From Streptomyces roseofulvus (GTDB taxonomy: Bacteria; Actinomycetota; Actinomycetes; Streptomycetales; Streptomycetaceae), in NCBI RefSeq assembly GCF_039534915.1, contig NZ_BAAAWE010000001.1, forward strand, positions 6,820,001 to 6,884,000: a stretch of 64,000 nucleotides of DNA, read 5' to 3'. Both the position numbers and the translations under genes were made by a program. Of this stretch, positions 43,393 through 52,094 are shown piece after piece. Numbering within the stretch: position 1 is the stretch's first letter; each line of letters begins with the position of its first letter. Under the pieces are notes generated by a model that ran no database searches, was not told the DNA's origin, and saw only the letters and a program-made list of their open reading frames with translations.

Positions 43393-46305
43393 ATGCCACG
43401 CATCAGAAAACGCCCCCGCAGGCATCTGACCGCCCTGACGGCCGCGCTCTCGCTCCCCCTCGGCCTGCTGGCCGCCGGAGCCGGGGCCGGCACCGCGCAG
43501 GCCGCCGCCGTGCAGTGCAGCGTCGACTACAAGACCAACGACTGGGGTTCGGGCTTCACCGCCGAACTCACCCTGACCAACCGGGGCTCCGAGGCCCTGA
43601 ACGGCTGGACGCTCACCTACTCCTACGCCGGCGACCAGAAGCTCGCCAACGGCTGGAACGGCGTCTGGTCCCAGTCCGGCAAGAACGTGACGGTCACCAA
43701 CGCCGGCTGGAACGGCACCGTCGCCGCCGGCGCGGCCGTCACCGCCGGCGGCCAGTTCACCTACACGGGCACCAACGCCGCACCCACGAACTTCGCCGTC
43801 AACGGCACCCCGTGCACCGGCGCCCACCAGCCGCCGGTCGCCGTCCTCACCAGCCCCGCCGCCGGCGCCGTCTACACCGAGGGCACCGCCGTCCCGCTCG
43901 CCGCCACCGCCGCCGCGGCCGACGGCGCCACCGTGGACAAGGTCGAGTTCTACAGCGACACGACCCTGCTCGGCACCGACACCACCGCGCCGTTCACCCA
44001 CAGCGCCGCCGGTCTCGCCGCCGGTGCCCACTCCCTCTACGCCAAGGCGTACGACAGCCAGGGCGCCTCCGCCGAGTCCGCGCCGGTCGGCATCACGGTG
44101 GCCGCCGGCGCCGCGCTGGTCGCCACGCCGGGCCAGTTGGCCGTCCGCCAGGGCGCCACCGGCACCTTCGACCTCAAGCTCTCCACGGCCCCGACGGCGA
44201 ACGTCACGGTCACGGTGGCCCGCACCTCGGGCAACACGAACCTCACCGCCTCCCCGGCCACCCTCACCTTCACCCCGGCCAACTGGAACACCGCCCAGAA
44301 GGTGACCGTCACCGCGGGCACCACCGGCACCGGCGTCGCCGTCTTCGCCGCGACCGCCCCCGGCCACGCCAAGGCCGAGGTCCAGGTCACGCAGCTGGCC
44401 GCGAACTCCACGTACGACGCCCGCTTCCTCGACCTGTACGGGAAGATCACCAACCCGGCCAACGGCTACTTCTCGCCCGAGGGCATCCCGTACCACTCCG
44501 TCGAGACCCTGATCGTCGAGGCCCCCGACCACGGGCACGAGACGACCTCGGAGGCGTACAGCTACCTCATCTGGCTCCAGGCCATGTACGGCAAGATCAC
44601 CGGCGACTGGACCAAGTTCAACGGCGCGTGGGACACCATGGAGAAGTTCATGATCCCGACCCACGCCGACCAGCCCACGAACTCCAGTTACAACGCCTCG
44701 AAGCCGGCCACGTACGCACCCGAGTGGGACCTCCCCTCGCAGTACCCGGCCCGCCTCGACTCCGGCGTCAGCGCCGGCGCCGACCCGATCGCGGCCGAGC
44801 TGAAGAGCGCCTACGGCACCGACGACATCTACGGGATGCACTGGATCCAGGACGTCGACAACGTCTACGGGTTCGGCAACGAGCCGGGCAAGTGCTCCGC
44901 GGGTCCGACGGCGACCGGCCCCTCGTACATCAACACCTTCCAGCGCGGCCCGCAGGAGTCCGTCTGGGAGACCGTCACCCACCCGACCTGCGACAACTTC
45001 TCCTACGGCGGCAAGAACGGCTACCTGGACATCTTCACCGGGGACGCGTCCTACGCCAAGCAGTGGAAGTACACCAACGCCCCGGACGCCGACGCCCGCG
45101 CCATCCAGGCCGCCTACTGGGCCGACCTCTGGGCCAAGGAGCAGGGCAAGGGCGCCCAGGTCGCCACGACCGTCGGCAAGGCCGCCAAGATGGGCGACTA
45201 CCTGCGGTACGCCATGTTCGACAAGTACTTCAAGAAGATCGGCGACTGCGTCGGCCCGACCGCCTGCCCGGCCGGCACCGGCAAGAACAGCTCCCACTAC
45301 CTGCTGTCCTGGTACTACGCCTGGGGCGGCGCCGTCGACACCTCGGCCGGCTGGTCGTGGCGGATCGGCTCCAGCCACAACCACAGCGGCTACCAGAACC
45401 CGCTCGCGGCCCACGCCCTCAGCTCCTACGCCCCGCTGAAGCCGAAGTCGGCCACGGGACAGGCGGACTGGGCGACCAGCCTCGACCGGCAGCTGGAGTT
45501 CTACCGCTGGCTCCAGTCCTCCGAGGGCGCCATCGCCGGCGGTGCCACCAACAGCTGGCAGGGCCGGTACGCCACTCCGCCGGCCGGCACCCCGACCTTC
45601 TACGGCATGTTCTACGACGAGAAGCCCGTCTACCACGACCCGGCGTCGAACCAGTGGTTCGGCTTCCAGGCGTGGTCGATGGAGCGGGTCGCGGAGTACT
45701 ACCAGCAGACCGGCGACGCCGAGGCGAAGACCGTCCTCGACAAGTGGGTCTCGTGGGCGCTCTCGGAGACCACGGTCAACCCCGACGGCACCTACCGCAT
45801 CCCGTCCACGCTCCAGTGGTCCGGCGCCCCGGACACCTGGAACGCGGCGAACCCCGGCGCCAACAACGGCCTGCACGTCACCGTCGCCGACTACACGAAC
45901 GACGTCGGTGTCGCCGCCGCCTACGCCAAGACCCTGACCTACTACGCGGCCAAGTCCGGCCACGCGGAGGCCAAGCGGGTCGCCAAGGCCCTCCTCGACG
46001 GCATGTGGGACCACCACCAGGACCCGCTGGGCATCGCCGTGGCGGAGACCCGCGCCGACTACAACCGCTTCGACGACCCGGTCTACGTGCCGACCGGCTG
46101 GTCCGGCGTGATGCCGAACGGCGACGCGGTGAACTCCACCTCCACCTTCGCCTCGATCCGCTCCTTCTACCAGGACGACCCGGCCTGGCCGAAGATCGAG
46201 GCGTACCTGGCGGGCGGCGCCGCCCCCGTCTTCACCTACCACCGGTTCTGGGCCCAGGCGGACATCGCCCTGGCCATGGGCTCGTACGCGGAGCTGCTCG
46301 AATAA
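43393..46305 (+). CDS. Secreted GH48 cellobiohydrolase, CBM2 plus two linker domains
   Basis: A 970-residue processive exocellulase acting from the reducing end. Signal peptide (to about 38), CBM2 (40-138), an Ig-like domain (about 145-235; PVAVLTSPAAGAVYTEGTAV, KVEFYSDTTLLGTD), a second beta domain (about 237-330; VRQGATGTFDLKLSTAP, TFTPANWNTAQ), then the (alpha/alpha)6 GH48 domain. That domain shows FSPEGIPYHSVETLIVEAPD with the catalytic-acid region HGHETTSEA and the substrate tunnel HWIQDVDNVYGFGN. GH48 is usually the key single enzyme of bacterial cellulose systems. The ATG lies behind GAGGAG. CebR box upstream; strong hairpin downstream. Confidence 0.93.
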   Translation: MPRIRKRPRRHLTALTAALSLPLGLLAAGAGAGTAQAAAVQCSVDYKTNDWGSGFTAELTLTNRGSEALNGWTLTYSYAGDQKLANGWNGVWSQSGKNVTVTNAGWNGTVAAGAAVTAGGQFTYTGTNAAPTNFAVNGTPCTGAHQPPVAVLTSPAAGAVYTEGTAVPLAATAAAADGATVDKVEFYSDTTLLGTDTTAPFTHSAAGLAAGAHSLYAKAYDSQGASAESAPVGITVAAGAALVATPGQLAVRQGATGTFDLKLSTAPTANVTVTVARTSGNTNLTASPATLTFTPANWNTAQKVTVTAGTTGTGVAVFAATAPGHAKAEVQVTQLAANSTYDARFLDLYGKITNPANGYFSPEGIPYHSVETLIVEAPDHGHETTSEAYSYLIWLQAMYGKITGDWTKFNGAWDTMEKFMIPTHADQPTNSSYNASKPATYAPEWDLPSQYPARLDSGVSAGADPIAAELKSAYGTDDIYGMHWIQDVDNVYGFGNEPGKCSAGPTATGPSYINTFQRGPQESVWETVTHPTCDNFSYGGKNGYLDIFTGDASYAKQWKYTNAPDADARAIQAAYWADLWAKEQGKGAQVATTVGKAAKMGDYLRYAMFDKYFKKIGDCVGPTACPAGTGKNSSHYLLSWYYAWGGAVDTSAGWSWRIGSSHNHSGYQNPLAAHALSSYAPLKPKSATGQADWATSLDRQLEFYRWLQSSEGAIAGGATNSWQGRYATPPAGTPTFYGMFYDEKPVYHDPASNQWFGFQAWSMERVAEYYQQTGDAEAKTVLDKWVSWALSETTVNPDGTYRIPSTLQWSGAPDTWNAANPGANNGLHVTVADYTNDVGVAAAYAKTLTYYAAKSGHAEAKRVAKALLDGMWDHHQDPLGIAVAETRADYNRFDDPVYVPTGWSGVMPNGDAVNSTSTFASIRSFYQDDPAWPKIEAYLAGGAAPVFTYHRFWAQADIALAMGSYAELLE

Positions 46306-46342
46306 CAGCCCGCCCCGCGAGAGCGGGCTCCGCGTACGACGA

Positions 46343-46376
46343 GGCCGGGCGGCCCCCGAAAGGGGTCCGCCCGGCC
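46343..46376 (+). terminator. Terminator after GH48
   Basis: GGCCGGGCGG pairs with CCGCCCGGCC, with four further inner CCCC/GGGG pairs around GAAA after one mismatch. It starts 38 bp after the GH48 stop. Confidence 0.78.
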
Positions 46377-46401
46377 TTCGGGCGTCGGGGCAGGTGATCC
46401 A

Positions 46402-46430
46402 TTGACGCCCGGGTGCTCCGCTCCTACGTT
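46402..46430 (+). promoter_or_regulatory. Promoter for GH51 gene (TTGACG-17-TACGTT)
   Basis: TTGACG at 46402-46407 and TACGTT at 46425-46430 with a 17-bp spacer, a good vegetative promoter. The predicted start near 46437 precedes the palindrome at 46445. Confidence 0.6.
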
Positions 46431-46444
46431 CTCGTCCGGACATA

Positions 46445-46457
46445 CGACCGTTGGTCG
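46445..46457. promoter_or_regulatory. Candidate operator CGACC-GTT-GGTCG before GH51
   Basis: A perfect 5-bp inverted repeat just after the predicted transcription start. It differs from both the CebR box and the AAGCGCTT-type sites elsewhere in the island, so the cognate regulator is not obvious. Confidence 0.4.
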
Positions 46458-46487
46458 AAATACCGAACGAGATCGAGAGGGATCCGC

Positions 46488-48002
46488 GTGTCACTTCCCG
46501 AGCACACCGCCCGCTTCACCCTCGACCCCGACTTCACCGTCGGTCCCGTCGACCCCCGCCTCTTCGGCTCGTTCGTCGAGCACCTGGGGCGCTGCGTCTA
46601 CACCGGCGTGTACGAGCCCGGCCACCCCGCCGCCGACGCCGAGGGCCTGCGCACCGACGTCCTCGACCTCGTCCGCGAGCTCGGCGTCACCGCCGTGCGC
46701 TACCCGGGCGGGAACTTCGTCTCCGGCTACCGGTGGGAGGACGGCGTCGGCCCCGTCGCCGACCGCCCGCGCCGGCTCGACCCCGCCTGGCGGACCACCG
46801 AGTCCAACCGCTTCGGCCTGAGCGAGTTCATGGGCTTCCTGCGCAAGATCGGCCCGCAGGCCGAGCCGATGATGGCCGTGAACCTCGGCACCCGCGGCAT
46901 CACCGAGGCGATGGAGCTCGTCGAGTACGCCAACCACCCCGGCGGCACCGCCCTCTCCGACCTGCGGGTGGCCCACGGCGACAAGGAGCCGTTCGGCATC
47001 CGGCTGTGGTGCCTCGGCAACGAGATGGACGGCACCTGGCAGACCGGCCAGAAGACCGCCGAGGAGTACGGCCGGCTCGCGGCCCAGACCGCCCGGGCCC
47101 TGCGCCAGATCGACCCGGGCCTCGAACTCGTCGCCTGCGGCAGCTCCGCCCGCGACCTGCCCACCTTCGCGGCCTGGGAGGCGACCGTGCTGGCGGAGAC
47201 GTACGAGGTCGTGGACCACGTCTCGCTGCACGCCTACTACGAGGAGGTCGACGGCGACCGCGACTCGTTCCTCGCCTCCGCCGTCCACATGGAGGCGTTC
47301 ATCGAGGAGGTCGTCGCCACCTGCGACCACGTGGCGGCCCGGCTGAAGTCCGGGAAGCGGCTCACGCTCTCCTTCGACGAGTGGAACGTCTGGTACCAGC
47401 GCCGCCCCAACCCGCACCCCTTCGAGGACTGGCAGGAGGCGCCCCGGCTTCTGGAGGACGTCTACACGGTCACCGACGCGGTCGTCCTCGGCTCGCTCCT
47501 CATCACGCTGCTGCGGCACGCCGACCGGATCGCGGTGGCCTGCCTCGCCCAGCTCGTGAACGTGATCGCGCCGATCATGACCGAACCCGGCGGGCCCGCC
47601 TGGCGGCAGACGACCTTCTTCCCCTTCGCGCAGGCCGCGCGGCACGGCCGGGGGACCGTCCTCGACGTGCGGCCGGTCTCGCCCGCGTACCGCACCGAGA
47701 AGTACGGCGAGGTGCCGTTGCTGCACGCGACGGCGGTGCGCGCCGAGGACGGGAGCGTCACCGTCTTCGCGGTCAACCGCGACCGGGAGAGGTCGCTTCC
47801 GCTGGAAGTCGCCCTGCGGGGATGCGGGTTGACGAGGGTGGTGGGGCACAGCGCGCTCGCCGACGCCGACCCGGAGGCGCGCAACACCCTGGCCGAACCG
47901 GAGCGGGTGGTGCCCCACGAGGTGGCCGGGGCGGAGCTCTCGGACGGGGTGCTGAAGGCCGTCCTGGAGCCGCTGTCGTGGAACGTCGTACGGCTGGCCT
48001 GA
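46488..48002 (+). CDS. abfA: GH51 alpha-L-arabinofuranosidase
   Basis: A 504-residue cytoplasmic glycosidase that removes terminal arabinofuranose from imported arabino-oligosaccharides. Acid/base Glu179 is in CLGNEMDG and nucleophile Glu298 is in SFDEWNVWY, with a C-terminal beta-sandwich after residue 390. No signal peptide; length is normal for the family. GTG at 46488 follows GAGAGGGA; an upstream frame extension would begin inside the promoter. It is transcribed alone, before the importer operon, and fits a role in degrading arabinan side chains of pectin. Confidence 0.9.
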   Translation: MSLPEHTARFTLDPDFTVGPVDPRLFGSFVEHLGRCVYTGVYEPGHPAADAEGLRTDVLDLVRELGVTAVRYPGGNFVSGYRWEDGVGPVADRPRRLDPAWRTTESNRFGLSEFMGFLRKIGPQAEPMMAVNLGTRGITEAMELVEYANHPGGTALSDLRVAHGDKEPFGIRLWCLGNEMDGTWQTGQKTAEEYGRLAAQTARALRQIDPGLELVACGSSARDLPTFAAWEATVLAETYEVVDHVSLHAYYEEVDGDRDSFLASAVHMEAFIEEVVATCDHVAARLKSGKRLTLSFDEWNVWYQRRPNPHPFEDWQEAPRLLEDVYTVTDAVVLGSLLITLLRHADRIAVACLAQLVNVIAPIMTEPGGPAWRQTTFFPFAQAARHGRGTVLDVRPVSPAYRTEKYGEVPLLHATAVRAEDGSVTVFAVNRDRERSLPLEVALRGCGLTRVVGHSALADADPEARNTLAEPERVVPHEVAGAELSDGVLKAVLEPLSWNVVRLA

Positions 48003-48046
48003 TCCGCTGCTTTGAATCCTTTCATCAGAGGGGAGCGTGCGCCGGG

Positions 48047-48063
48047 TTTGAAGCGCTTCGAAA
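48047..48063. promoter_or_regulatory. LacI-type operator upstream of importer promoter
   Basis: TTTGAAGCGCTTCGAAA has a perfect GAAGCGCTTC core with partial symmetry outside. It lies 17 bp before the -35 box of the importer promoter. Such AAGCGCTT-centred palindromes are typical LacI/GalR-family sites. Confidence 0.65.
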
Positions 48064-48079
48064 GATCCTGTCCGAAGCG

Positions 48080-48108
48080 TTGACGTGACTGACGGGCAAC
48101 CCTACGGT
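48080..48108 (+). promoter_or_regulatory. Promoter for sugar importer operon (TTGACG-17-TACGGT)
   Basis: TTGACG at 48080-48085 and TACGGT at 48103-48108, spacer 17 bp. It is bracketed by an operator upstream (48047) and one downstream (48115), a looping-repression layout. Confidence 0.65.
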
Positions 48109-48114
48109 GACCCA

Positions 48115-48127
48115 GCAAGCGCTTTCC
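48115..48127 (+). promoter_or_regulatory. Operator GCAAGCGCTTTCC, shared with lacZ
   Basis: AAGCGCTT-centred site at about the transcription start of the importer operon. The same 13 bases, in the same orientation relative to the gene, occur before lacZ (59125-59137 on the minus strand). A further TGAAACGTT follows at 48128-48136. Confidence 0.7.
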
Positions 48128-48161
48128 TGAAACGTTCTAATCACGCGCGGGAGGACGAACT

Positions 48162-49448
48162 GTGCGTACTCATGGCACTGTCGACCGTCGGAGTCTGCTG
48201 AAGATCACGGGTGGCTCGGTGGCGGCACTCGGCCTGACCGCGGCGGGCTGCGGCGGCGGCTCCGGCTCGGCCGGCGACGGAACCGTCACCATCCGGTACA
48301 CCTGGTGGGGCTCCGACGACCGCGCCAAGCGGATCAACCGGTCGATCGCCCTCTTCGAGAAGAAGTTCCCGAAGATCAAGGTGAAGACCGACTTCCAGCC
48401 GTACGCCGACTTCTGGAAGAAGTTCAACACCCAGGCGTCCGGCGGCAACACGCCCGACGTCTTCCAGAACGCCATCGGCTTCCTGCGCAAGTACGACGCC
48501 AAGAACGTCCTCCTCGACCTGCGCGAGCAGGTCGAGGCCGGGCACCTCCGCATGGAGGGCTTCCGGGCCGGCCTGGAGAAGTTCGGCGAGGTCGACGGCA
48601 AGCTCCTCGGCGTGCCCGTCGGCTCCAACTCGATGGCCCTCGTCATCGACCGGGCCGTCTTCGAGAAGGCCAGGGTCGCCCCGCAGCCCGGCTGGACCTG
48701 GGACCAGTACCACGACGCCCTCGCGAAGATCCGGGAGACGGCCGGCCGGGCCGGCGACGCCGGCCCCTACGGGATCATGTACCTGTACGACATGTACCTG
48801 CGCCAGCAGGGCAAGGCCTTCTTCACCGCCTCCGGCCTCGGCTTCACCGAGGCCGACCTCACGGACTGGTGGACCAAGGCCGCCGCCCGGGTGCAGTCCG
48901 GCGTCTACGCCGACCCGAAGAAGACCATCCAGGCCAAGCCCAAGTCCGCGGTGACCGCCGAACTCGCCGGCGCCGAGTTCACCTGGGACAACTTCGCCGT
49001 CCGCTACACCGCCGAGGGCAAGAGCCGGTACGGCCTCGCCCCCATCCCCACCACCGACGGCAAGCGCACCGGACAGTACCTCGGCTCGCTGATGCTCAGC
49101 GCCTCCAAGCGCACCAAGCACCCCAAGGAGGTCGCCCAGTTCATCGACTTCATGGTCCACGACCCCGAGGTCGGCACGATCATGGGCTACGACCGGGGCG
49201 TCCCCGCGACCGAGGCGCAGAACGCCGCCTACGTGCCCGCCGACGAGGTCGGCAAGCAGATCGCCGCCTACGAGAAGCAGCTCGTCGAGTCCCGCGTCCT
49301 GGAGCCGATCACCCCGCACCCGGCCGGCGCCGACGTCTGCGAGGCCGCCTTCCTGCGCCTCTCCGAGGAGATGTCCCTGGGCACCCGGACCGTCGCCGAC
49401 GCGGTGAAGCAGTACTTCGCCGAGGCGAAGACGGCCCTCGGCTCCTGA
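48162..49448 (+). CDS. Sugar ABC transporter, substrate-binding lipoprotein
   Basis: A 428-residue family 1 solute-binding protein. The signal is of twin-arginine-like form (DRRSLLKITGGSVAALGL) and ends in the lipobox TAAGC, so it may be exported folded and then lipidated. The mature part begins VTIRYTWWGSDDRAKRI, as in oligosaccharide-binding proteins, and contains VPVGSNSMALVIDRAVF. Neighbouring enzymes point to pectin- or rhamnogalacturonan-derived oligosaccharides as ligand. GTG start. Its stop overlaps the first permease start by one base. Confidence 0.88.
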   Translation: MRTHGTVDRRSLLKITGGSVAALGLTAAGCGGGSGSAGDGTVTIRYTWWGSDDRAKRINRSIALFEKKFPKIKVKTDFQPYADFWKKFNTQASGGNTPDVFQNAIGFLRKYDAKNVLLDLREQVEAGHLRMEGFRAGLEKFGEVDGKLLGVPVGSNSMALVIDRAVFEKARVAPQPGWTWDQYHDALAKIRETAGRAGDAGPYGIMYLYDMYLRQQGKAFFTASGLGFTEADLTDWWTKAAARVQSGVYADPKKTIQAKPKSAVTAELAGAEFTWDNFAVRYTAEGKSRYGLAPIPTTDGKRTGQYLGSLMLSASKRTKHPKEVAQFIDFMVHDPEVGTIMGYDRGVPATEAQNAAYVPADEVGKQIAAYEKQLVESRVLEPITPHPAGADVCEAAFLRLSEEMSLGTRTVADAVKQYFAEAKTALGS

Positions 49449-50479
49449 TGGACCCCGCCGTGACCACCGCACCGAAGCCCGCCGCCCCGGAGTCCCCGGC
49501 CGCGGCCCCGCCGGGCCGGGGGGCCGCAGCCGCGGTCCCCGCCCCGCGCGGACGGCGCCCCCGGCGGCCGGGTGCCGCGCCCCGCTCCCGCACCGCCCGC
49601 GACAACCTCGCCGGCTACCTCTTCATGTCCCCCTGGATCACCGGCTTCCTGCTGCTGACCGCGGGCCCCATGGCCGTCTCGCTCTACTTCGCCTTCACGG
49701 ACTACAACCTCTTCGACGCCCCCCGCTGGATCGGCCTCGACAACTTCACCGAGATGTTCGGCGACCCCCGCTGGCGCACCTCCGTCGAGGTCACCGGCTG
49801 GTACGTGCTCGTCGGCACCCCGCTGAAACTGGCCGCCGCCCTCGGCGTCGCCGTGCTCCTCAACCAGAGCCGGCGCGGCCAGGGCTTCTACCGGGCCGCC
49901 TTCTACGCCCCCTCGCTCATCGGCGCCAGCGTCTCCATCGCCATCGTGTGGCGCGCCCTCTTCGCCGACGACGCGCCCGTCGACCGGGCACAGCGGCTGC
50001 TGGGCTTCGACCCGGGCGGCTGGATCGGCGACCCCGACAAGATCATCTACGCGCTGGTGGCGCTCACCGTCTGGCAGTTCGGCGCCCCCATGGTCATCTT
50101 CCTCGCCGGGCTCAAGCAGGTGCCCCGCGAGCTGTACGAGGCCGCGCAGATGGACGGCGCGGGACCGTGGCGCCGGTTCTGGAACATCACCCTGCCGATG
50201 ATCTCCCCGGTGCTCTTCTTCAACGTGCTCCTGGAGACGATCCACTCCTTCCAGATCTTCGGCTCCGCCTACATCATCGGCAGCCAGGGCAACGCCTGCG
50301 GCCCGGCCGACGGCACCCTCGTCTACACCTGCTACCTCTACGTCCAGGGCTTCGAGAACAGCCGGATGGGGCTCGCCTCCGCGATGGCCTGGATGCTGCT
50401 GCTCGCCGTCGGCCTGGTCACGGCGGTCCTGTTCTGGTCCCAGCGGCGCTGGGTGCACTACGAGGAGGGAGGCCGATGA
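49448..50479 (+). CDS. Sugar ABC transporter permease (MalF type)
   Basis: A 343-residue permease. A 45-residue Pro/Ala/Arg-rich cytoplasmic head precedes six helices starting at LAGYLFMSPWITGFLLLTAG. The ATPase-contact loop is VPRELYEAAQMDGAGPWRR. It starts at an ATG sharing its A with the stop of the binding-protein gene (TGATG) and overlaps the next gene (ATGA), so all three are translated together. No ATPase gene is present; as for CebEFG, a shared MsiK-type ATPase is likely. Confidence 0.9.
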   Translation: MDPAVTTAPKPAAPESPAAAPPGRGAAAAVPAPRGRRPRRPGAAPRSRTARDNLAGYLFMSPWITGFLLLTAGPMAVSLYFAFTDYNLFDAPRWIGLDNFTEMFGDPRWRTSVEVTGWYVLVGTPLKLAAALGVAVLLNQSRRGQGFYRAAFYAPSLIGASVSIAIVWRALFADDAPVDRAQRLLGFDPGGWIGDPDKIIYALVALTVWQFGAPMVIFLAGLKQVPRELYEAAQMDGAGPWRRFWNITLPMISPVLFFNVLLETIHSFQIFGSAYIIGSQGNACGPADGTLVYTCYLYVQGFENSRMGLASAMAWMLLLAVGLVTAVLFWSQRRWVHYEEGGR

Positions 50480-51333
50480 GCCTCGTCCGCACCGGCGCGC
50501 GGCGGTGGAACGCCGGCGCCGCCGCCTGGCACCTCGGCTCCCTCGCCGTGCTCGCGGTGGTTCTCTACCCGGTCTTCTGGGTGATCGGCGGCTCGTTCAA
50601 GCCGAACGACGAGATCGTCGGCAGCCTGAACGTCATCCCGACCGACCCCATCACCGACAACTACCGGCGGCTCGCCGACGGCATCGCCGACATCCCCATC
50701 TCCACCTTCTTCTCCAACTCGCTCTTCCTCGCGGTCGCTTCGGTCGTCGGCGTGCTGGTCTCCAGCTCGCTCGCCGCGTACGCCTTCGCCAAGATCGGCT
50801 TCGCCGGCCGCAACCTGCTCTTCACGCTGATGATCGGCACCCTGCTGCTGCCGTACCACGTGCTCCTCATCCCGCAGTACGTGCTCTTCCAGAAGCTCGA
50901 ACTGATCAACACCTACACGCCGTTGCTGCTCGGCAAGTACCTCGCCACCGACGCCTTCTTCGTCTTCCTGATGGTGCAGTTCATGCGCGGGCTCCCCAAG
51001 GAGCTGGACGAGGCGGCGCGGCTCGACGGGTGCGGGCACCTGCGGACGTACTGGTCGATCGTGCTGCCGCTGTGCCGGCCCGCCCTCATCACCAGCGCGA
51101 TCTTCACCTTCATCAACGCCTGGAACGACTTCCTGGGCCCGCTGATCTACCTCAACGAACCCGAGAAGTACACGGTGTCGCTCGGCCTGAAGATGTTCGT
51201 CGACCAGGACGGCGTCGCCAACTACGGCGGCATGATCGCGATGTCGCTGGTGGCGCTGCTGCCGGTGGTCGCCTTCTTCCTCGCCTTCCAGCGGTACCTG
51301 ATCGACGGCATGGCCACCTCGGGGCTCAAGTGA
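50476..51333 (+). CDS. Sugar ABC transporter permease (MalG type)
   Basis: A 285-residue permease with six helices; it opens with HLGSLAVLAVVLYPVFWVIG and has the coupling loop LPKELDEAARLDGCGHLR and the conserved FINAWNDFLGPLIYL. It pairs with the preceding permease. Its ATG overlaps the previous stop and its stop overlaps the next GTG, continuing the operon. Confidence 0.9.
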   Translation: MSLVRTGARRWNAGAAAWHLGSLAVLAVVLYPVFWVIGGSFKPNDEIVGSLNVIPTDPITDNYRRLADGIADIPISTFFSNSLFLAVASVVGVLVSSSLAAYAFAKIGFAGRNLLFTLMIGTLLLPYHVLLIPQYVLFQKLELINTYTPLLLGKYLATDAFFVFLMVQFMRGLPKELDEAARLDGCGHLRTYWSIVLPLCRPALITSAIFTFINAWNDFLGPLIYLNEPEKYTVSLGLKMFVDQDGVANYGGMIAMSLVALLPVVAFFLAFQRYLIDGMATSGLK

Positions 51334-51932
51334 CCGCCGCCGAAGCCCCGGTGCGCGGCGCGCGCTTCTTCGCCCGCTTCGCGGTGTTCGCCGAGTGCCT
51401 GCTGACGGGCGTGTGGATCGCCGTCGCCGCGCTCCCGCTCGTCACGCTGCCGGCGGCGTTCGCCGCCGGCGCCGGGCACCTGCGGCGCACCGTCGGGGAC
51501 GAGGAGACCGGGCCGCGGGCCTTCGCCGCGGAGGTGCGCGCCGCGCTCCGGGGCGGCGGGTGGGCGGTGGGCCTCGGCTGGTGGGCCGTGCTCGCGCTGG
51601 TCTGGGCCGACCTCGCGCTCGTACGGGCGCTGCCGGTGCCCGGCGGGCGCGCGGCCGGGGCCGTCGCGATCCTCGCGGCGCTCTGGGCGACCGTCGCCGT
51701 CCTCCGGGCGGCCACCGCCTGGCGGCCCGGGGCGACCTGGCGGACCCTGCTCCCGGCCGCCGGGCGCCGCTCCCTGCGCGATCCGGCCGGCTCGCTGCTC
51801 GTCGTCTGCGGCCTGGCGGTCGTCGCCGCCTCCGGCTGGCTCTCCGCCCCCCTCTCCCTGCCCGCCCTGGGCCTCCTGACCGCCGGCACCCTCGCCACGG
51901 AACGCCGCGCGGCCACCCTCCCGGGGAGCTGA
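51330..51932 (+). CDS. YesL-like (DUF624-type) membrane protein
   Basis: A 200-residue membrane protein with about five helices. The start FFARFAVFAECLLTGVWIAV and ALPLVTLPAAFAAGAGHLRR resembles the DUF624/YesL signature (a leading helix, then LP-V-T-P-A with alanines and a basic loop). In Bacillus, yesL sits with the rhamnogalacturonan importer genes, matching this position. The GTG overlaps the permease stop (GTGA), so it is the fourth gene of the operon. Role unknown, probably an accessory to the importer. Confidence 0.65.
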   Translation: MTAAEAPVRGARFFARFAVFAECLLTGVWIAVAALPLVTLPAAFAAGAGHLRRTVGDEETGPRAFAAEVRAALRGGGWAVGLGWWAVLALVWADLALVRALPVPGGRAAGAVAILAALWATVAVLRAATAWRPGATWRTLLPAAGRRSLRDPAGSLLVVCGLAVVAASGWLSAPLSLPALGLLTAGTLATERRAATLPGS

Positions 51933-52094
51933 CCGCCCCCGCGTCCCCGGGCCCCGGTCCACCGACCGCCCGACCGCCGGCGCCGAACCCGGTCCGGTCG
52001 GGCGCGTGCCCGGGGCCCGGCCGTCACCTTCGTACCCCCACGCCTTCCCCCTCCCTCGGGTGTGCCGATCGGTGTGCCCTCGAAAGGAGCTTCC

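Noticed and set aside
41474..43399. Apparent 1221-aa fusion: the GH6 reading frame stays open through the GH5 gene
   Set aside because: The GH6 signal peptide and ATG at 41473 are clear, and the upstream part is an arginine/histidine-rich shadow of GH5 in another frame.
43348..46494. 1048-aa minus-strand open frame opposite GH48
   Set aside because: Valine- and glycine-rich shadow of the GH48 codons; no motifs, no ribosome binding site, and the plus-strand gene is certain.
48170..49472. Antisense frames over the sugar-binding protein
   Set aside because: They mirror lysine/alanine codons of the real gene and lack start signals.
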